Below, piece by piece: positions 34,877-43,696 of a stretch of 64,000 bases of DNA. The position numbers and the translations under genes were made by a program. How positions within the stretch are numbered: the stretch's first letter is position 1; each line of letters begins with the position of its first letter. This DNA is from Alphaproteobacteria bacterium. GTDB lineage: Bacteria; Pseudomonadota; Alphaproteobacteria; DSM-16000; Inquilinaceae. The stretch is taken from positions 1 through 64,000 of the forward strand of contig JANQKE010000188.1 in the NCBI GenBank assembly GCA_028281265.1, read 5' to 3'. Below the pieces are notes generated by a model that worked only from the letters and a program-made list of their open reading frames with translations, had not been told where the DNA came from and searched no databases.

Positions 34877-35643
34877 GAGAAGAACAGGTCCGTCATCACG
34901 TAGTTGGACAACAGGATCAGGATCGATGCGGACACCACGGCATTGGTCGTCGCCCGGCCCACGCCCTGGGCGCCGCCCCGGCTCTGATAGCCCTGGTAGC
35001 AGCCCATCAGCGCCACCAGCAGACCGAACACCGCCGCCTTGATCAGACCCGAGATCACGTCGATCGGCTCCAGGAACTCCCAGGTCGCCCGAAGATAGCT
35101 CGCCGGGTTGAAGTCCAGCAGATAGACCCCGACCACGAAGCCGCCGAACACCCCGATCACGTCGGCGATCAGCACCAGGACCGGCAGCATCGCCACGCCG
35201 GCGATCAGGCGGGGCACGACCAGATACTTGATCGGATTGGTCGACAGCGTGGTCAGGGCGTCGACCTGCTCGGTCACCCGCATCGTGCCGATCTCCGCGG
35301 CCATCGACGCACCGATGCGCCCGGCCACCATCAACCCCGCCAGGACCGGCCCCAGCTCCCGCGTGACCGACAGCACCACCACCGTGGCCACCGCGCCCTC
35401 GGCATTGAACCGGGCAAAGCCGGTATAGCTCTGCAACGCCAGCACCATGCCGGTGAACAGCGCGGTCATGCCCACCACCGGCAGCGAGAAGTAGCCGATC
35501 TCGACGATCTGCCGGGCCAGTTGTCGGACATGGATCGGCGGGCGCAGGCAATGCGACAGCGCCGAGGCGGCAAACAGGCTGATCCGGCCGATGGCAGCGA
35601 CGAACTCCAAAAACGCGTGGCCGACCGCGGTTACGAACCCCAT
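34873..35643 (-). CDS. mlaE: MlaE-type ABC permease (phospholipid transport)
   Basis: A 256-residue inner-membrane protein of the MlaE/YrbE family with five hydrophobic segments and the conserved LARQIVEIGYFSLPVVGMTALFTGMVLALQ and GRIGASMAAEIGTMRVTEQVDAL stretches. With MlaF it powers lipid transfer between the membranes. Its start overlaps the end of alr by 13 bases, and its stop overlaps mlaF by four, so alr-mlaE-mlaF are one transcription unit, a common alphaproteobacterial order. Confidence 0.92.
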   Translation of the reverse strand: MGFVTAVGHAFLEFVAAIGRISLFAASALSHCLRPPIHVRQLARQIVEIGYFSLPVVGMTALFTGMVLALQSYTGFARFNAEGAVATVVVLSVTRELGPVLAGLMVAGRIGASMAAEIGTMRVTEQVDALTTLSTNPIKYLVVPRLIAGVAMLPVLVLIADVIGVFGGFVVGVYLLDFNPASYLRATWEFLEPIDVISGLIKAAVFGLLVALMGCYQGYQSRGGAQGVGRATTNAVVSASILILLSNYVMTDLFFS

Positions 35644-36767
35644 GGATGCATCGTCGTTCTAGGTGCCGTGGCGGAGGATACCGCCCCGTCCAGATATATC
35701 CTTTTGTACCGCGATCCCAAGCCCGTCAGCACCTCGTACCCGATCGTTCCGGCCTCTCGGGCGACGTCGTCGACCGTGCGGTGCGGGCCGATCAGCGTGG
35801 CGTAGGCGGGCGGGCGCAGCGCCGCCTCGGGGATGGCGGTCACGTCGATGGTCAACAGGTCCATGCTGACGCGGCCGACGATCGGGGCGGGATGGTCACC
35901 GATCATCGCCGTACCGGTGCCGGACAGGCAGCGCATGTAGCCGTCGGCATAGCCGACCGGCAGAGTGGCGATGCGGCTTTCCCGCGTCACGGCATGGGTC
36001 GCGCCATAGCCGACCGTCGCGCCGGCCGGCACGGTCCGGACCTGCAGGATCGGCGCGTCGAGCCGGACCACCTGGCGCATCGGATTGCCCCGCCCGGGTA
36101 TGGGGTTGACACCGTACAGCGCACTGCCCGGCCGCACCAGGTCGTACGGCCTGACCCCGGCACGGAACACCCCCGGGGAGTTCGCCAGGCTCAGCGCGGC
36201 GGCCGGTAGGGCCGTCACCGCATCGGCGAACCGGGCCGTCTGGGCCGCCGTCAGCGGGTTCTCCGCCTCGTCGGCCACGGCGAGATGGGACAGGTAGGCC
36301 TGGATGTCGAGGCCATCGAGCCGGCCCGGCTGTGCGGCCAGCGCGGCCAGTTCCCCGTCGTCGAGCCCGAGCCGGCTCATGCCCGTGTCGATATGGATGA
36401 AGGCGGGCTGCCGGCTGCCGCCGGCCGCTTCCCGCCAGCGGTCGATCTCGGAGAGCTGGTTGAGCACCGGGGTCAGCCGGTGCTCCCGGAACGGGGCGAC
36501 CTCGTCCTCGGCGATGCCGTTGAGGACGCCGATCCGGGCCTCCGCCAGCACCGCGCGCAGCCCGATCCCCTCGGACAGATGGGCGACGAAGAAGGTGCGC
36601 GCGCCCGCCCGCCACAGGCAGGGGGCGACCTCGGCAACCCCGAGACCGTAGGCGTCGGCCTTGACCACCCCGGCCACCTCCGCCCCGGCCGCTTCGGCCC
36701 GCAGCCGGGCGTAGTTGGCGGCGATGGCGCCGAGATCGACGGTCAGGATGGCGGCGTGGCCGGTCAC
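35631..36767 (-). CDS. alr: Alanine racemase
   Basis: A 378-residue PLP enzyme that makes D-alanine for peptidoglycan. The PLP lysine is Lys36 in VVKADAYGLG and the catalytic tyrosine is Tyr254 in VGYGATHAV; the N-terminal barrel and C-terminal beta domain (GRVSMDLLTIDVT) are complete. It is separated from dnaB by the double palindrome at 36.81-36.92 kb and overlaps mlaE at its 3' end. Confidence 0.95.
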   Translation of the reverse strand: MTGHAAILTVDLGAIAANYARLRAEAAGAEVAGVVKADAYGLGVAEVAPCLWRAGARTFFVAHLSEGIGLRAVLAEARIGVLNGIAEDEVAPFREHRLTPVLNQLSEIDRWREAAGGSRQPAFIHIDTGMSRLGLDDGELAALAAQPGRLDGLDIQAYLSHLAVADEAENPLTAAQTARFADAVTALPAAALSLANSPGVFRAGVRPYDLVRPGSALYGVNPIPGRGNPMRQVVRLDAPILQVRTVPAGATVGYGATHAVTRESRIATLPVGYADGYMRCLSGTGTAMIGDHPAPIVGRVSMDLLTIDVTAIPEAALRPPAYATLIGPHRTVDDVAREAGTIGYEVLTGLGSRYKRIYLDGAVSSATAPRTTMHPWGS

Positions 36768-36812
36768 GGCACGGGCCTTTGGACGACGGAACGGAGGGCG
36801 GCCTGAGTGGTG

Positions 36813-36866
36813 CTAGATCATCCTGCGGTCAGATGGACTCATCTGAACGCAGATAAGATGATCTAG
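36813..36866. repeat. Palindromic repeat family A, hairpin H1 between dnaB and alr
   Basis: Arms CTAGATCATC/GATGATCTAG (10 bp) and CTGCGGTCAGATG/CATCTGAACGCAG (13 bp, one mismatch) with loop GACT. An ATAA insertion sits in the right arm, at the position where H2 copies carry TTAT in the left arm. Followed by the same TTTAAAGAGT spacer as near cysNC. Confidence 0.88.
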
Positions 36867-36876
36867 TTTAAAGAGT

Positions 36877-36918
36877 TAGAGCATCTTATCTGCGTCCGTT
36901 CGGACGCAGGATGCTCTA
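36877..36918. repeat. Palindromic repeat family A, hairpin H2 overlapping the dnaB stop
   Basis: Identical to the H2 next to cysNC except for one loop base (GTTC instead of GTTA). The minus-strand TAG stop of dnaB is the terminal TAG of the element (36916-36918). Confidence 0.88.
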
Positions 36919-38394
36919 GAACGGCGTTTCGGTGAACCGGGCCTCCAGGCTCGAGAAGCGGGTGTACATGCCCTCGAACTTCAGCCGCACGGTGCCGGTC
37001 GGCCCGTGCCGCTGCTTGCCGACGATCACCTCGGCGAGGTTGTTGACCCGGGCCATCTCTTCCTGCCAGGCCGCGTGTTCCGGGGTGTCGAGCGAGGGCT
37101 CCCGCTTGCTGACGTAGTACGCTTCACGGAACACGAACATGACGACGTCGGCATCCTGCTCGATCGAGCCCGATTCGCGCAGGTCGGCGAGCTGCGGGCG
37201 CTTGTCCTCCCGCTGCTCGACCGCCCGGGAAAGCTGGGACAGGGCCAGCACCGGCACGTCCAGATCCTTGGCCACCATCTTGAGCCCGCGGGTGATCTCC
37301 GAGATCTCCTGGACGCGGTTGTCGGTCCGCTGCGAGCCGCCGGGCCGCATCAACTGCAGATAGTCGACCACGATCAGGCCCAGCCCGTGCTGGCGCTTGA
37401 GCCGGAGAGCCCGGGTCTTGAGCTGGGTGATGGTGAGACCCGCGGTATCGTCGACGAACAGGGGCAGCCCGGCCAGTTCGGCGGCGGCTTCGGCGATCCG
37501 GGGGAAGTCGGCGCGGCTGAGCGTGCCCTTGCGGATCTCGTCCGAACTCACCTCCGCGCGGTCGGCCAGGACCCGGGTGGCGAGCTGCTCGGACGACATC
37601 TCCAGGGAGAAGAACGCGACCTTCGCCCCTTCCTTGCTGTCGGTTTCGAGATAGCGCTGGGCGGCGTTGAAGGCCATGTTCGTGGCCAGGGCGGTCTTCC
37701 CCATCGCCGGCCGGCCGGCCAGGATCAACAGGTCGGAGCGCTGCAGCCCCCCCAGCGTCCGGTCGAGGTCGACCAGGCCCGTGGTGCAGCCGGTCAGCGG
37801 GGTGTCCCGCATCATCGCCCGGTTGGCGCTCTCCAGCGCGCTGCCGACCGCGGCGTGGAAGCTTATGAACCCGTCGCCGAGCTCCCCCTCCTCGGCGAGG
37901 CGGTAGAGCTTCTCTTCGGCCGTTTGGATCTGTTCGGTCGCCGAGTGCTCCGGGGCCGGATCGTAGGCCTCGGTCACCGTCTCCTCGCCCAGCCGGATCA
38001 ACTGCCGGCGGAGATAGAGCTCATAGACCGTGTGGCCGTATTCCCGCGCATTGACCACGCTGATCACGCTGGCGGCCAGGTCGATCAGGTAGCGGGCGCC
38101 GCCGATCTCCGCCAGGTCGCCATCGCGCTCGAAATAGGTCTTCAGCGTCAGCGGATCCGCCAGCCGGCCCTTGTCCCGATAGGTCAGGCAGGCTTCGAAG
38201 ATGCGGGCATGCGCGGGGAAGAAGAAATGCTCGGGACGGAGGAACTCGACCACCTTGTCGATGGCGTCGTTGTTGATCAGGATCGCCCCCAGCAAAGCCT
38301 TCTCGGCGTCCTCATTGGCCGGGAGCCGGCGGTAGCCGGGGGCGCCGACGAGCCCCGGCCCGGCGGGCAGATCGGAAGGCAGATGCGTGTCCAT
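36916..38394 (-). CDS. dnaB: Replicative DNA helicase
   Basis: A 492-residue hexameric helicase that unwinds DNA at the fork. The N-terminal DnaB domain (EDAEKALLGAILINNDAIDKV) is followed by the RecA-like domain with Walker A GRPAMGKTA, FFSLEMS, the Walker B-type LIVVDYLQLM and the DLRESGSIEQDADVVMF motif. No intein interrupts it. It lies after rplI in the usual order, 259 bp away. The stop codon comes from a palindromic repeat. Confidence 0.96.
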   Translation of the reverse strand: MDTHLPSDLPAGPGLVGAPGYRRLPANEDAEKALLGAILINNDAIDKVVEFLRPEHFFFPAHARIFEACLTYRDKGRLADPLTLKTYFERDGDLAEIGGARYLIDLAASVISVVNAREYGHTVYELYLRRQLIRLGEETVTEAYDPAPEHSATEQIQTAEEKLYRLAEEGELGDGFISFHAAVGSALESANRAMMRDTPLTGCTTGLVDLDRTLGGLQRSDLLILAGRPAMGKTALATNMAFNAAQRYLETDSKEGAKVAFFSLEMSSEQLATRVLADRAEVSSDEIRKGTLSRADFPRIAEAAAELAGLPLFVDDTAGLTITQLKTRALRLKRQHGLGLIVVDYLQLMRPGGSQRTDNRVQEISEITRGLKMVAKDLDVPVLALSQLSRAVEQREDKRPQLADLRESGSIEQDADVVMFVFREAYYVSKREPSLDTPEHAAWQEEMARVNNLAEVIVGKQRHGPTGTVRLKFEGMYTRFSSLEARFTETPF

Positions 38395-38653
38395 CCCGTC
38401 ATCCTAACAGAGCCGGCCGGCCCGCCCACACCGGGGTCGCCGACCGCGGTTCCGACGGTGCAAGGGAAATGGGGATAGCTGTTGGCGACTCTGTGGACAA
38501 ACCGGGTCGTACCTAAAGAATCAGCACGTTATCGTGGGATTATGGCAGCGGGTGCGGGTGTCGGCGTGCCGCCTCGGAAACGGTGACGCCCCGCCGTCGG
38601 AATACGGGCGGGGCGTCTGGCGTCCGGTCGGACGGCGGGTGGCGAGGGGCGAA

Positions 38654-39265
38654 TCAGATCCTGTCGCCGTCGGCCTCTTCGCCCTCGTCCTCATCCTCGT
38701 CGTCCGTGGCCAGGGCGCGCGCCCGCGCCTCGGCTTCCGCGGCTTCCCGGGCGATCTCCTCGGCCTCCAGGATCTCCGAGGTGATCATGCCGCCGCGCTC
38801 GTCCTGCATGGCGGCTTCGTCTTCGGAGCGCGCGACGTTGACGGTGATGGTGGCGGCCACCTCGGGGTGCAGCCGGACCTTCAGGTCGAACAGGCCCAGG
38901 GTCTTGATCGGCGTGTCGATCGAGATCTGGCCCCGGGACACGGTGAAGCCGGCTTCGGTCAGCAGGTCCGCCACGTCGCGCGCGGTCACCGAACCATAGA
39001 GCTGGCCGCTGGCCCCGGCCGAGCGCAGGGCGACCACCTTGGTGCCGCCCAGCTTGCCGGCGACGGCCTGGGCGTCGGTCTTGCGTTCGAGGTTCTGGGC
39101 CTCGAACTGGGCGCGCCGGCTGTCGAAATAGGCCAGATTGGCCTTGGTGGCGCGCAGCGCCTTTTTCTGCGGCAGCAGGTAGTTGCGGGCGTAGCCGGGG
39201 CGGACCTTCACGACGTCGCCCATCTGGCCGAGTTTCTCGACCCGCTCCATCAGGATGATTTCCAT
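38654..39265 (-). CDS. rplI: 50S ribosomal protein L9
   Basis: A 203-residue large-subunit protein. The N-terminal domain has the canonical [19 protein letters not shown] and GYARNYLLP. The connecting helix and C-terminal rRNA-binding domain follow. The last 45 or so residues form an acidic Glu/Asp-rich tail, longer than in E. coli L9 (about 150 residues), as is common in alphaproteobacteria. A strong AAAGGAG lies before the ATG. Confidence 0.96.
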   Translation of the reverse strand: MEIILMERVEKLGQMGDVVKVRPGYARNYLLPQKKALRATKANLAYFDSRRAQFEAQNLERKTDAQAVAGKLGGTKVVALRSAGASGQLYGSVTARDVADLLTEAGFTVSRGQISIDTPIKTLGLFDLKVRLHPEVAATITVNVARSEDEAAMQDERGGMITSEILEAEEIAREAAEAEARARALATDDEDEDEGEEADGDRI

Positions 39266-39344
39266 CTCAACTCACTCCTTTCGTCTGTCTTGTCGTTCGT
39301 TTGGGGCGGGCCCGGCAGTCCCTCAAAAGGCTCCGGATCACCTT

Positions 39345-39390
39345 GACCTGCGTTCAGACGGACTCATCCGAAGGCAAGCAGGATGCTCTA
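39345..39390. repeat. Palindromic repeat family A, hybrid/decayed copy at the DUF2232 gene end
   Basis: Begins as the left arm of H1 (GACCTGCGTTCAGACG), continues with a mutated right arm, and ends GGATGCTCTA like H2, as if an H1-H2 pair had collapsed by deletion. The terminal CTA (39388-39390) is the TAG stop of the DUF2232 gene. Confidence 0.7.
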
Positions 39391-40314
39391 GGACCTGGAC
39401 AGGCGCCGGCGCGCTCCCACCCAATGCTCGATGAACCCGAAGACCACGACGACGGCCAGGAACCAAGCATTGGTGATCAGCAGCAGCACGTAGAACAGCG
39501 TCAGAAACAGCCAGCCCGACCGCATCCGGCCGGCGAGAACGTGGACGATGCTGACCCCGACCAGGAAGAACGGCACGGACAGGATGATCGCGGCCGTCAG
39601 CGCGGCGAACTGCAACTGCCCGCCGAGCATCGCCGCCGCCCCGATCGCCCCGGCCAGGGCGACGTGCATGCCCATGGGCAGGTCGATGTCGCGCATGCGC
39701 ATGCCCGGCCGCAGGGCCCAGCCGAACCGGGCGAGCGCCCCTTGCGCCAGCGCGGCATTGGCGATCAGGATCAGGGTCCAGCCGGCCAAGGCCGTTCCGG
39801 GCAGGATCATCACGAACAGATCGATCATGGACCACAGATCGCCCATCGGAACCTGCCCGGCCGCCATCGCCGTCAGCATCCGGGCCAACTGGTCCCGCAG
39901 CAGCGTCATCAGCCCGCCGTCGACGCCGCCGGTCAGCAGCAGCATCACGGCGAACACCGCAATGCCGTACCCCGCCAGCCAGACCAGCGTCAGCCCCGGC
40001 GGGAACCATGCCGTCCCGCCTGCCCCGTCGGGCCGGTTGCGCAGCACCAGCCAGCCGATCAGCCCCGGCGGGCCGGCCACCATCATCAGATAGCCCAGGG
40101 CGGTTTCCACCCCGCCGATCAGCCCGACCAGCAGCGTACCGGCGGCGCCCGCGATCGTCGCCCCCGGCACGGCCAGGGCCAGCGCCGCCGCGAACAGCGG
40201 CAGGCTCGCCATCAGCGTGAAGATCACAGCCCCGATCGATCCCGTCACCAGGGACAGGAAGAACAGGCCGCTGACCAGGCCCGCACCGGCGCTGAAGAGG
40301 ATCGGCTTGAGCAT
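39388..40314 (-). CDS. DUF2232 family integral membrane protein
   Basis: A 308-residue inner-membrane protein with about eight hydrophobic segments. DUF2232 genes commonly sit between rpsR and rplI in Alphaproteobacteria, exactly as here. The N-terminal LFSAGAGLVSGLFFLS and the C-terminal FFLVGVSIVHVLAGRM stretch fit the family. Function is unknown; an energy-coupling or transporter S-component-like role has been suggested only by topology. Confidence 0.85.
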   Translation of the reverse strand: MLKPILFSAGAGLVSGLFFLSLVTGSIGAVIFTLMASLPLFAAALALAVPGATIAGAAGTLLVGLIGGVETALGYLMMVAGPPGLIGWLVLRNRPDGAGGTAWFPPGLTLVWLAGYGIAVFAVMLLLTGGVDGGLMTLLRDQLARMLTAMAAGQVPMGDLWSMIDLFVMILPGTALAGWTLILIANAALAQGALARFGWALRPGMRMRDIDLPMGMHVALAGAIGAAAMLGGQLQFAALTAAIILSVPFFLVGVSIVHVLAGRMRSGWLFLTLFYVLLLITNAWFLAVVVVFGFIEHWVGARRRLSRS

Positions 40315-40413
40315 CGCATGATCGCCGCAAGAGCCCCTGCCGCCCGCCCGCGGGTCCCTTGCCCGGGACCCCCGAAGCGGCCGAGCGGGGACCGCCGGCG
40401 CCGTTTCCCGGGC

Positions 40414-40650
40414 CTACTTCACCACATAGGGCAGCAGCGAAAGCTGGCGCGCGCGCTTGATCGCCCGGGCCAGTTCGCGCTGCTTCTTGGCCGATACGGC
40501 CGTGATGCGCGAGGGGACGATCTTGCCCCGCTCGGAGACGTAGCGGCTCAGCAGCTTGATGTCCTTGTAGTCGATCTTGGGCGCGCTGGCGCCGGAGAAC
40601 GGGCAGGTCTTCCGACGGCGGAAGAACGGACGACGGGGAGGCACGGCCAT
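40414..40650 (-). CDS. rpsR: 30S ribosomal protein S18
   Basis: A 78-residue small-subunit protein that pairs with S6 on the platform. [31 protein letters not shown] and the basic tail [18 protein letters not shown] are canonical. The Cys in KTCPF is kept, indicating a zinc-free but Cys-retaining type. The ATG at 40650 is preceded by AAGGAG eight bases upstream; a GTG three codons earlier overlaps that site and is unlikely. Confidence 0.96.
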   Translation of the reverse strand: MAVPPRRPFFRRRKTCPFSGASAPKIDYKDIKLLSRYVSERGKIVPSRITAVSAKKQRELARAIKRARQLSLLPYVVK

Positions 40651-40807
40651 CCTGGTCACTCCTTAGAGACTCACGGGGTCAGGAAACGCACGATCACGCT
40701 GTGCTTCGGGGCGCATCGCGCCAAGTACACCAACGGGATCGATCCTAAGCGGTCGGAGCGGCGTGTCGGCACCGTTTCCGGCGCCGGGGGCTCCGGGGGG
40801 TAGGTGG

Positions 40808-41293
40808 TCAACCGTCGGTGCTTGCGGGCGCACGCTCCCGCCGCTCGCCCCGGTCCGGCCGATCCCCGCGGTCGCCCCTGTCGCCCCGATCCCCGCGATC
40901 GCCTCGGTCCCCACGGTCGCCGCGATCACCCCGGCGTCCGCCGCGATCGCCACCGCGCCGCTCCTCGCGACCCTTGTTCTGCAGGATCATCGATTCGCCT
41001 TCTTCCAGCGCGTCGACCTTGACGATGAGTTCCCGCAGCACGTCCTCATGCAGGCCCATCTGACGCTTCATCTCCTGGACCGCCGAGGCCGGAGCGTCGA
41101 TGTTCAGCAAGCCGTAATGGGCCTTGCGGTTCTTCTTGACCCGATAGGCCAGGCTGCGCAGGCCCCAATACTCGACCTTGGGCACGTCCCCGCCCTGTTC
41201 CTTGATGATGGAGCTGAAATGCTCGATCAACCCTTGCGCGGCGGACGCGGGAATGTCCTGTCGTGCGAGGAACACGCACTCGTAATAGGCCAC
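40808..41293 (-). CDS. rpsF: 30S ribosomal protein S6 with Arg-Gly-Asp repeat tail
   Basis: A 161-residue protein. The S6 fold occupies about 1-95 ([32 protein letters not shown]). A tail from about 110 onward is low-complexity and Arg/Gly/Asp-rich, with eight consecutive Arg-Gly-Asp units. The codons of the units differ, so the repeat is maintained at protein level rather than being a fresh DNA expansion. The start is GTG with GGGAG eight bases upstream. It is the first gene of the S6-S18-DUF2232-L9 operon. Confidence 0.95.
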   Translation of the reverse strand: MAYYECVFLARQDIPASAAQGLIEHFSSIIKEQGGDVPKVEYWGLRSLAYRVKKNRKAHYGLLNIDAPASAVQEMKRQMGLHEDVLRELIVKVDALEEGESMILQNKGREERRGGDRGGRRGDRGDRGDRGDRGDRGDRGDRGDRPDRGERRERAPASTDG

Positions 41294-41542
41294 GATGTCA
41301 TCTCCCTATGGCTGTTCGCGGCACGGTGCTGGACCCGGTCCGGACCAGGTCCGACGCACGGCCCATGCCGGACCACCATAGCCAAAGCCGCCCGGGGCGG
41401 AGCCCCAAGCGACCACCGGCTTGGCGAGACGGCAGACGGGACCGGCGGTCGGACCGACCCGGTTGGCCGGCCAGCGCGCCGTGCCTAGCCGACGGGCGGG
41501 CGCCCGGCGGCAAGGAGGACCTCACCTGTGTGAGGCAGGCCG

Positions 41543-41570
41543 AAGGTAGCACGGTCCGGGGCTTTCGCAA
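41543..41570 (-). promoter_or_regulatory. Candidate sigma70-type promoter for the rpsF operon
   Basis: On the minus strand TTGCGA (41565-41570) and TACCTT (41543-41548) are separated by 16 bases. The position gives a leader of roughly 240 bases before the GTG of rpsF. The call is by eye only. Confidence 0.3.
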
Positions 41571-41600
41571 GCGCGATGGCGGTCCGCACGGCTGCTTTGC

Positions 41601-41628
41601 TTGACAGGCGGTCGCACCGCACTAAACA
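41601..41628 (+). promoter_or_regulatory. Candidate sigma70-type promoter for the fab operon
   Basis: A perfect TTGACA at 41601-41606 and TAAACA at 41623-41628 are separated by 16 bases, about 65-75 bases before the fabD start. It is the best -35 match in the region. Confidence 0.4.
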
Positions 41629-41703
41629 GCGGGACGCTGCATCGCGGCCGCGGGCGGGCGAGCCCGGGCGGCGCGATCCGTTCCCACCGCCGTGCTGATC
41701 TCC

Positions 41704-42663
41704 ATGACCCCGACACGCACATTCGTCTTCCCCGGCCAGGGCAGCCAATCCATCGGCATGGGCAAGGAGCTGGCGGACGGATCGCCGGCGGCCCGCGAGG
41801 TGTTCGAGGCGGTCGACGACGCGCTCGGCCAGGACCTGTCCGGGCTGATGTTCGAAGGCGATGCGGACACCCTGACCCTGACGGAGAACGCCCAGCCCGC
41901 CCTGATGGCGGTGTCGATGGCCGTCCTGGCGGTGATGCGCGACCGGCTGGGGCGGGACCTCGGCGGTCTGTGCGCGTATGTCGCCGGCCACAGCCTGGGC
42001 GAGTACGCCGCCCTGACCGCGGCGGGGGCGCTGACCGTGGCCGACGCCGCCCGGCTGCTTCGGCGCCGCGGGCGGGCGATGCAGCGGGCGGTGCCGGTCG
42101 GCGACGGCGCGATGGCCGCCCTGTTGGGTCTCGATCCCGCAGCCGCCGCGGCGGTGGCACAGGCCGCAGCCGCCGACACCGATGCGGTCTGCGCCATCGC
42201 CAACGACAATGCCGACGGCCAGGTCGTGGTCAGCGGTCACACGCAAGCGGTGGAGCGCGCCGTCGCCCTGGCGGCCGAGCGCGGGGCCAGGCGGTCGGTC
42301 CTGCTGCCGGTCAGCGCCCCGTTCCATTGCCGCCTGATGCAGCCGGCCGCCGATGAGATGGCCGAGGCGCTGGCGGATGTGGCGATCGGGTCGCCGGTGG
42401 TCCCGCTCGTCAGCAACGTCCTGGCCGGCCCGGTCGGCGAGCCCGATCGGATCCGGGAGCTGCTGGTCAGCCAGGTGACCGGTATGGTCCGCTGGCGGGA
42501 GAGCGTGACGTGGCTGGCGGGACAGGGCGTGACCGAGCTGGTCGAGGTCGGGGCCGGCCGGGTCCTGAGCGGTCTGGCGCGGCGGATCGACCGGTCTCTT
42601 GTGGCGGTGCCGGTCAATACCCTGGCCGATATCGACGGTTTCGCGGCCAGGCTGGACGGCTGA
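41704..42663 (+). CDS. fabD: Malonyl-CoA:ACP transacylase
   Basis: A 319-residue enzyme that loads malonate onto acyl carrier protein. The nucleophile is Ser97 in GHSLGEY, the catalytic His is in SAPFHCRLM, and FVFPGQGSQ opens the protein. An in-frame GTG at 41692 adds four residues; I prefer the ATG at 41704, although neither has a good ribosome binding site. It leads the fabD-fabG-acpP-fabF cluster. Confidence 0.95.
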   Translation: MTPTRTFVFPGQGSQSIGMGKELADGSPAAREVFEAVDDALGQDLSGLMFEGDADTLTLTENAQPALMAVSMAVLAVMRDRLGRDLGGLCAYVAGHSLGEYAALTAAGALTVADAARLLRRRGRAMQRAVPVGDGAMAALLGLDPAAAAAVAQAAAADTDAVCAIANDNADGQVVVSGHTQAVERAVALAAERGARRSVLLPVSAPFHCRLMQPAADEMAEALADVAIGSPVVPLVSNVLAGPVGEPDRIRELLVSQVTGMVRWRESVTWLAGQGVTELVEVGAGRVLSGLARRIDRSLVAVPVNTLADIDGFAARLDG

Positions 42664-42692
42664 TCCGCCCAGCTGGCCGGCCGCCGGCAACC

Positions 42693-42781
42693 GTCTCCTC
42701 CATGCGTGAAAGGGACAGCGCGCCTGGGCCTCATTGAAGCTAGGTAAGCTACAGTCTTCTCCATGCGCGAAAGGGATAGCG
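42693..42781 (+). repeat. Direct repeat spanning the fabG ribosome binding site
   Basis: Two 28-bp copies at 42693-42720 and 42754-42781 share TCCATGCG.GAAAGGGA.AGCG and differ at about four positions; the period is 61 bp. The second copy provides the GAAAGGGA just before fabG. The first has the same layout but leads into an untranslated stretch, suggesting a local duplication of the fabG leader. Confidence 0.75.
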
Positions 42782-42785
42782 ATCG

Positions 42786-43523
42786 ATGTTTGATTTGACC
42801 GGCAAAGGGGCCCTGGTGACCGGAGCGTCCGGGGAGATCGGCGGGGCGATCGCGACCCGGCTGCACGCCGCCGGCGCCACGGTCGCCCTGTCCGGTACCA
42901 AGGTCGAGAAGCTCCAGGCGCTGGCCGACCGGCTCGGCGATCGCGTGCACGTCGCGCCGGGCGATCTCTCCACCGCCGACGGTGCGGCCGCGGTGGCCAG
43001 GACGGCCGAGGCGGCCATGGGGCAGGTCGATATCCTGGTCAACAATGCCGGCATGACCCGGGACGGCCTGGCGGCCCGGATGAAGGACGAGGAGTTCCAG
43101 TCGGTCCTGGAGGTCAATCTGGTCGCCGCCTTCCGGCTCGCCCGTGCGGTGATGCGGGGGATGATGAAGCGCCGGTCGGGGCGGATCATCGGCATCACGT
43201 CGGTGGTCGGCTTCACCGGCAATGCGGGCCAGGCCAACTACGCCGCGTCGAAGGCCGGCATGGTGGGGATGAGCAAGGCCCTCGCCCATGAGCTGGCCGG
43301 CCGCGGCGTGACGGTGAACTGCGTCGCCCCGGGCTTCGTCACCTCGACCATGACCGATGCGCTCAAGGACCAGCAAAGGCAGAAGCTGCTGGACGCGATC
43401 CCGCTCGGCCGCATGGGCACGGGCGACGACATCGCCGCCGCGGTGGTCTACCTCGCCAGCGACGCGGCCGGCTACGTCACGGGACAGACCATCCATGTCA
43501 ATGGCGGGATGGCGATGGTCTGA
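42786..43523 (+). CDS. fabG: 3-oxoacyl-ACP reductase
   Basis: A 245-residue short-chain dehydrogenase that reduces beta-ketoacyl-ACP with NADPH. TGASGEIGGAIA is the nucleotide motif, NNAGMTRDGL follows, and the catalytic Ser-Tyr-Lys is in ITSVVG...NYAASKAG. The position between fabD and acpP is canonical. Confidence 0.95.
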   Translation: MFDLTGKGALVTGASGEIGGAIATRLHAAGATVALSGTKVEKLQALADRLGDRVHVAPGDLSTADGAAAVARTAEAAMGQVDILVNNAGMTRDGLAARMKDEEFQSVLEVNLVAAFRLARAVMRGMMKRRSGRIIGITSVVGFTGNAGQANYAASKAGMVGMSKALAHELAGRGVTVNCVAPGFVTSTMTDALKDQQRQKLLDAIPLGRMGTGDDIAAAVVYLASDAAGYVTGQTIHVNGGMAMV

Positions 43524-43696
43524 GCGGCCTCGGCCCCCCCGCCACACCGCCCGGACACGGACCCGGGGCATGGCTGGCCAGCCCCATTCGGACGTGATAA
43601 GGGACGTCGCTCGACTATCCGGTCCCGCGAGCGGCGGCGCACAGAGGACCGTCAATCCCACATGACATCAACAGTGGTTCGGAAAGGTCTCATCCG

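Larger units (their letters stand above)
41294..41703. other. Divergent promoter region between rpsF and fabD
   Basis: No gene is evident. The rpsF side has a long leader (about 240 bases) with several GC hairpins, where an S6:S18 autoregulatory RNA is known in many bacteria; I could not confirm that motif. Candidate promoters for both directions are listed separately. Confidence 0.45.

Noticed and set aside
40860-40950. Short periodic DNA repeat that could suggest a CRISPR or minisatellite
   Set aside because: It is the nine-base codon repeat of the S6 Arg-Gly-Asp tail and has no spacer-repeat architecture.
41294-41540. S6:S18 autoregulatory leader RNA upstream of rpsF
   Set aside because: Position and length suit it, but I could not find the conserved motif by eye, so it is only mentioned in the intergenic entry.
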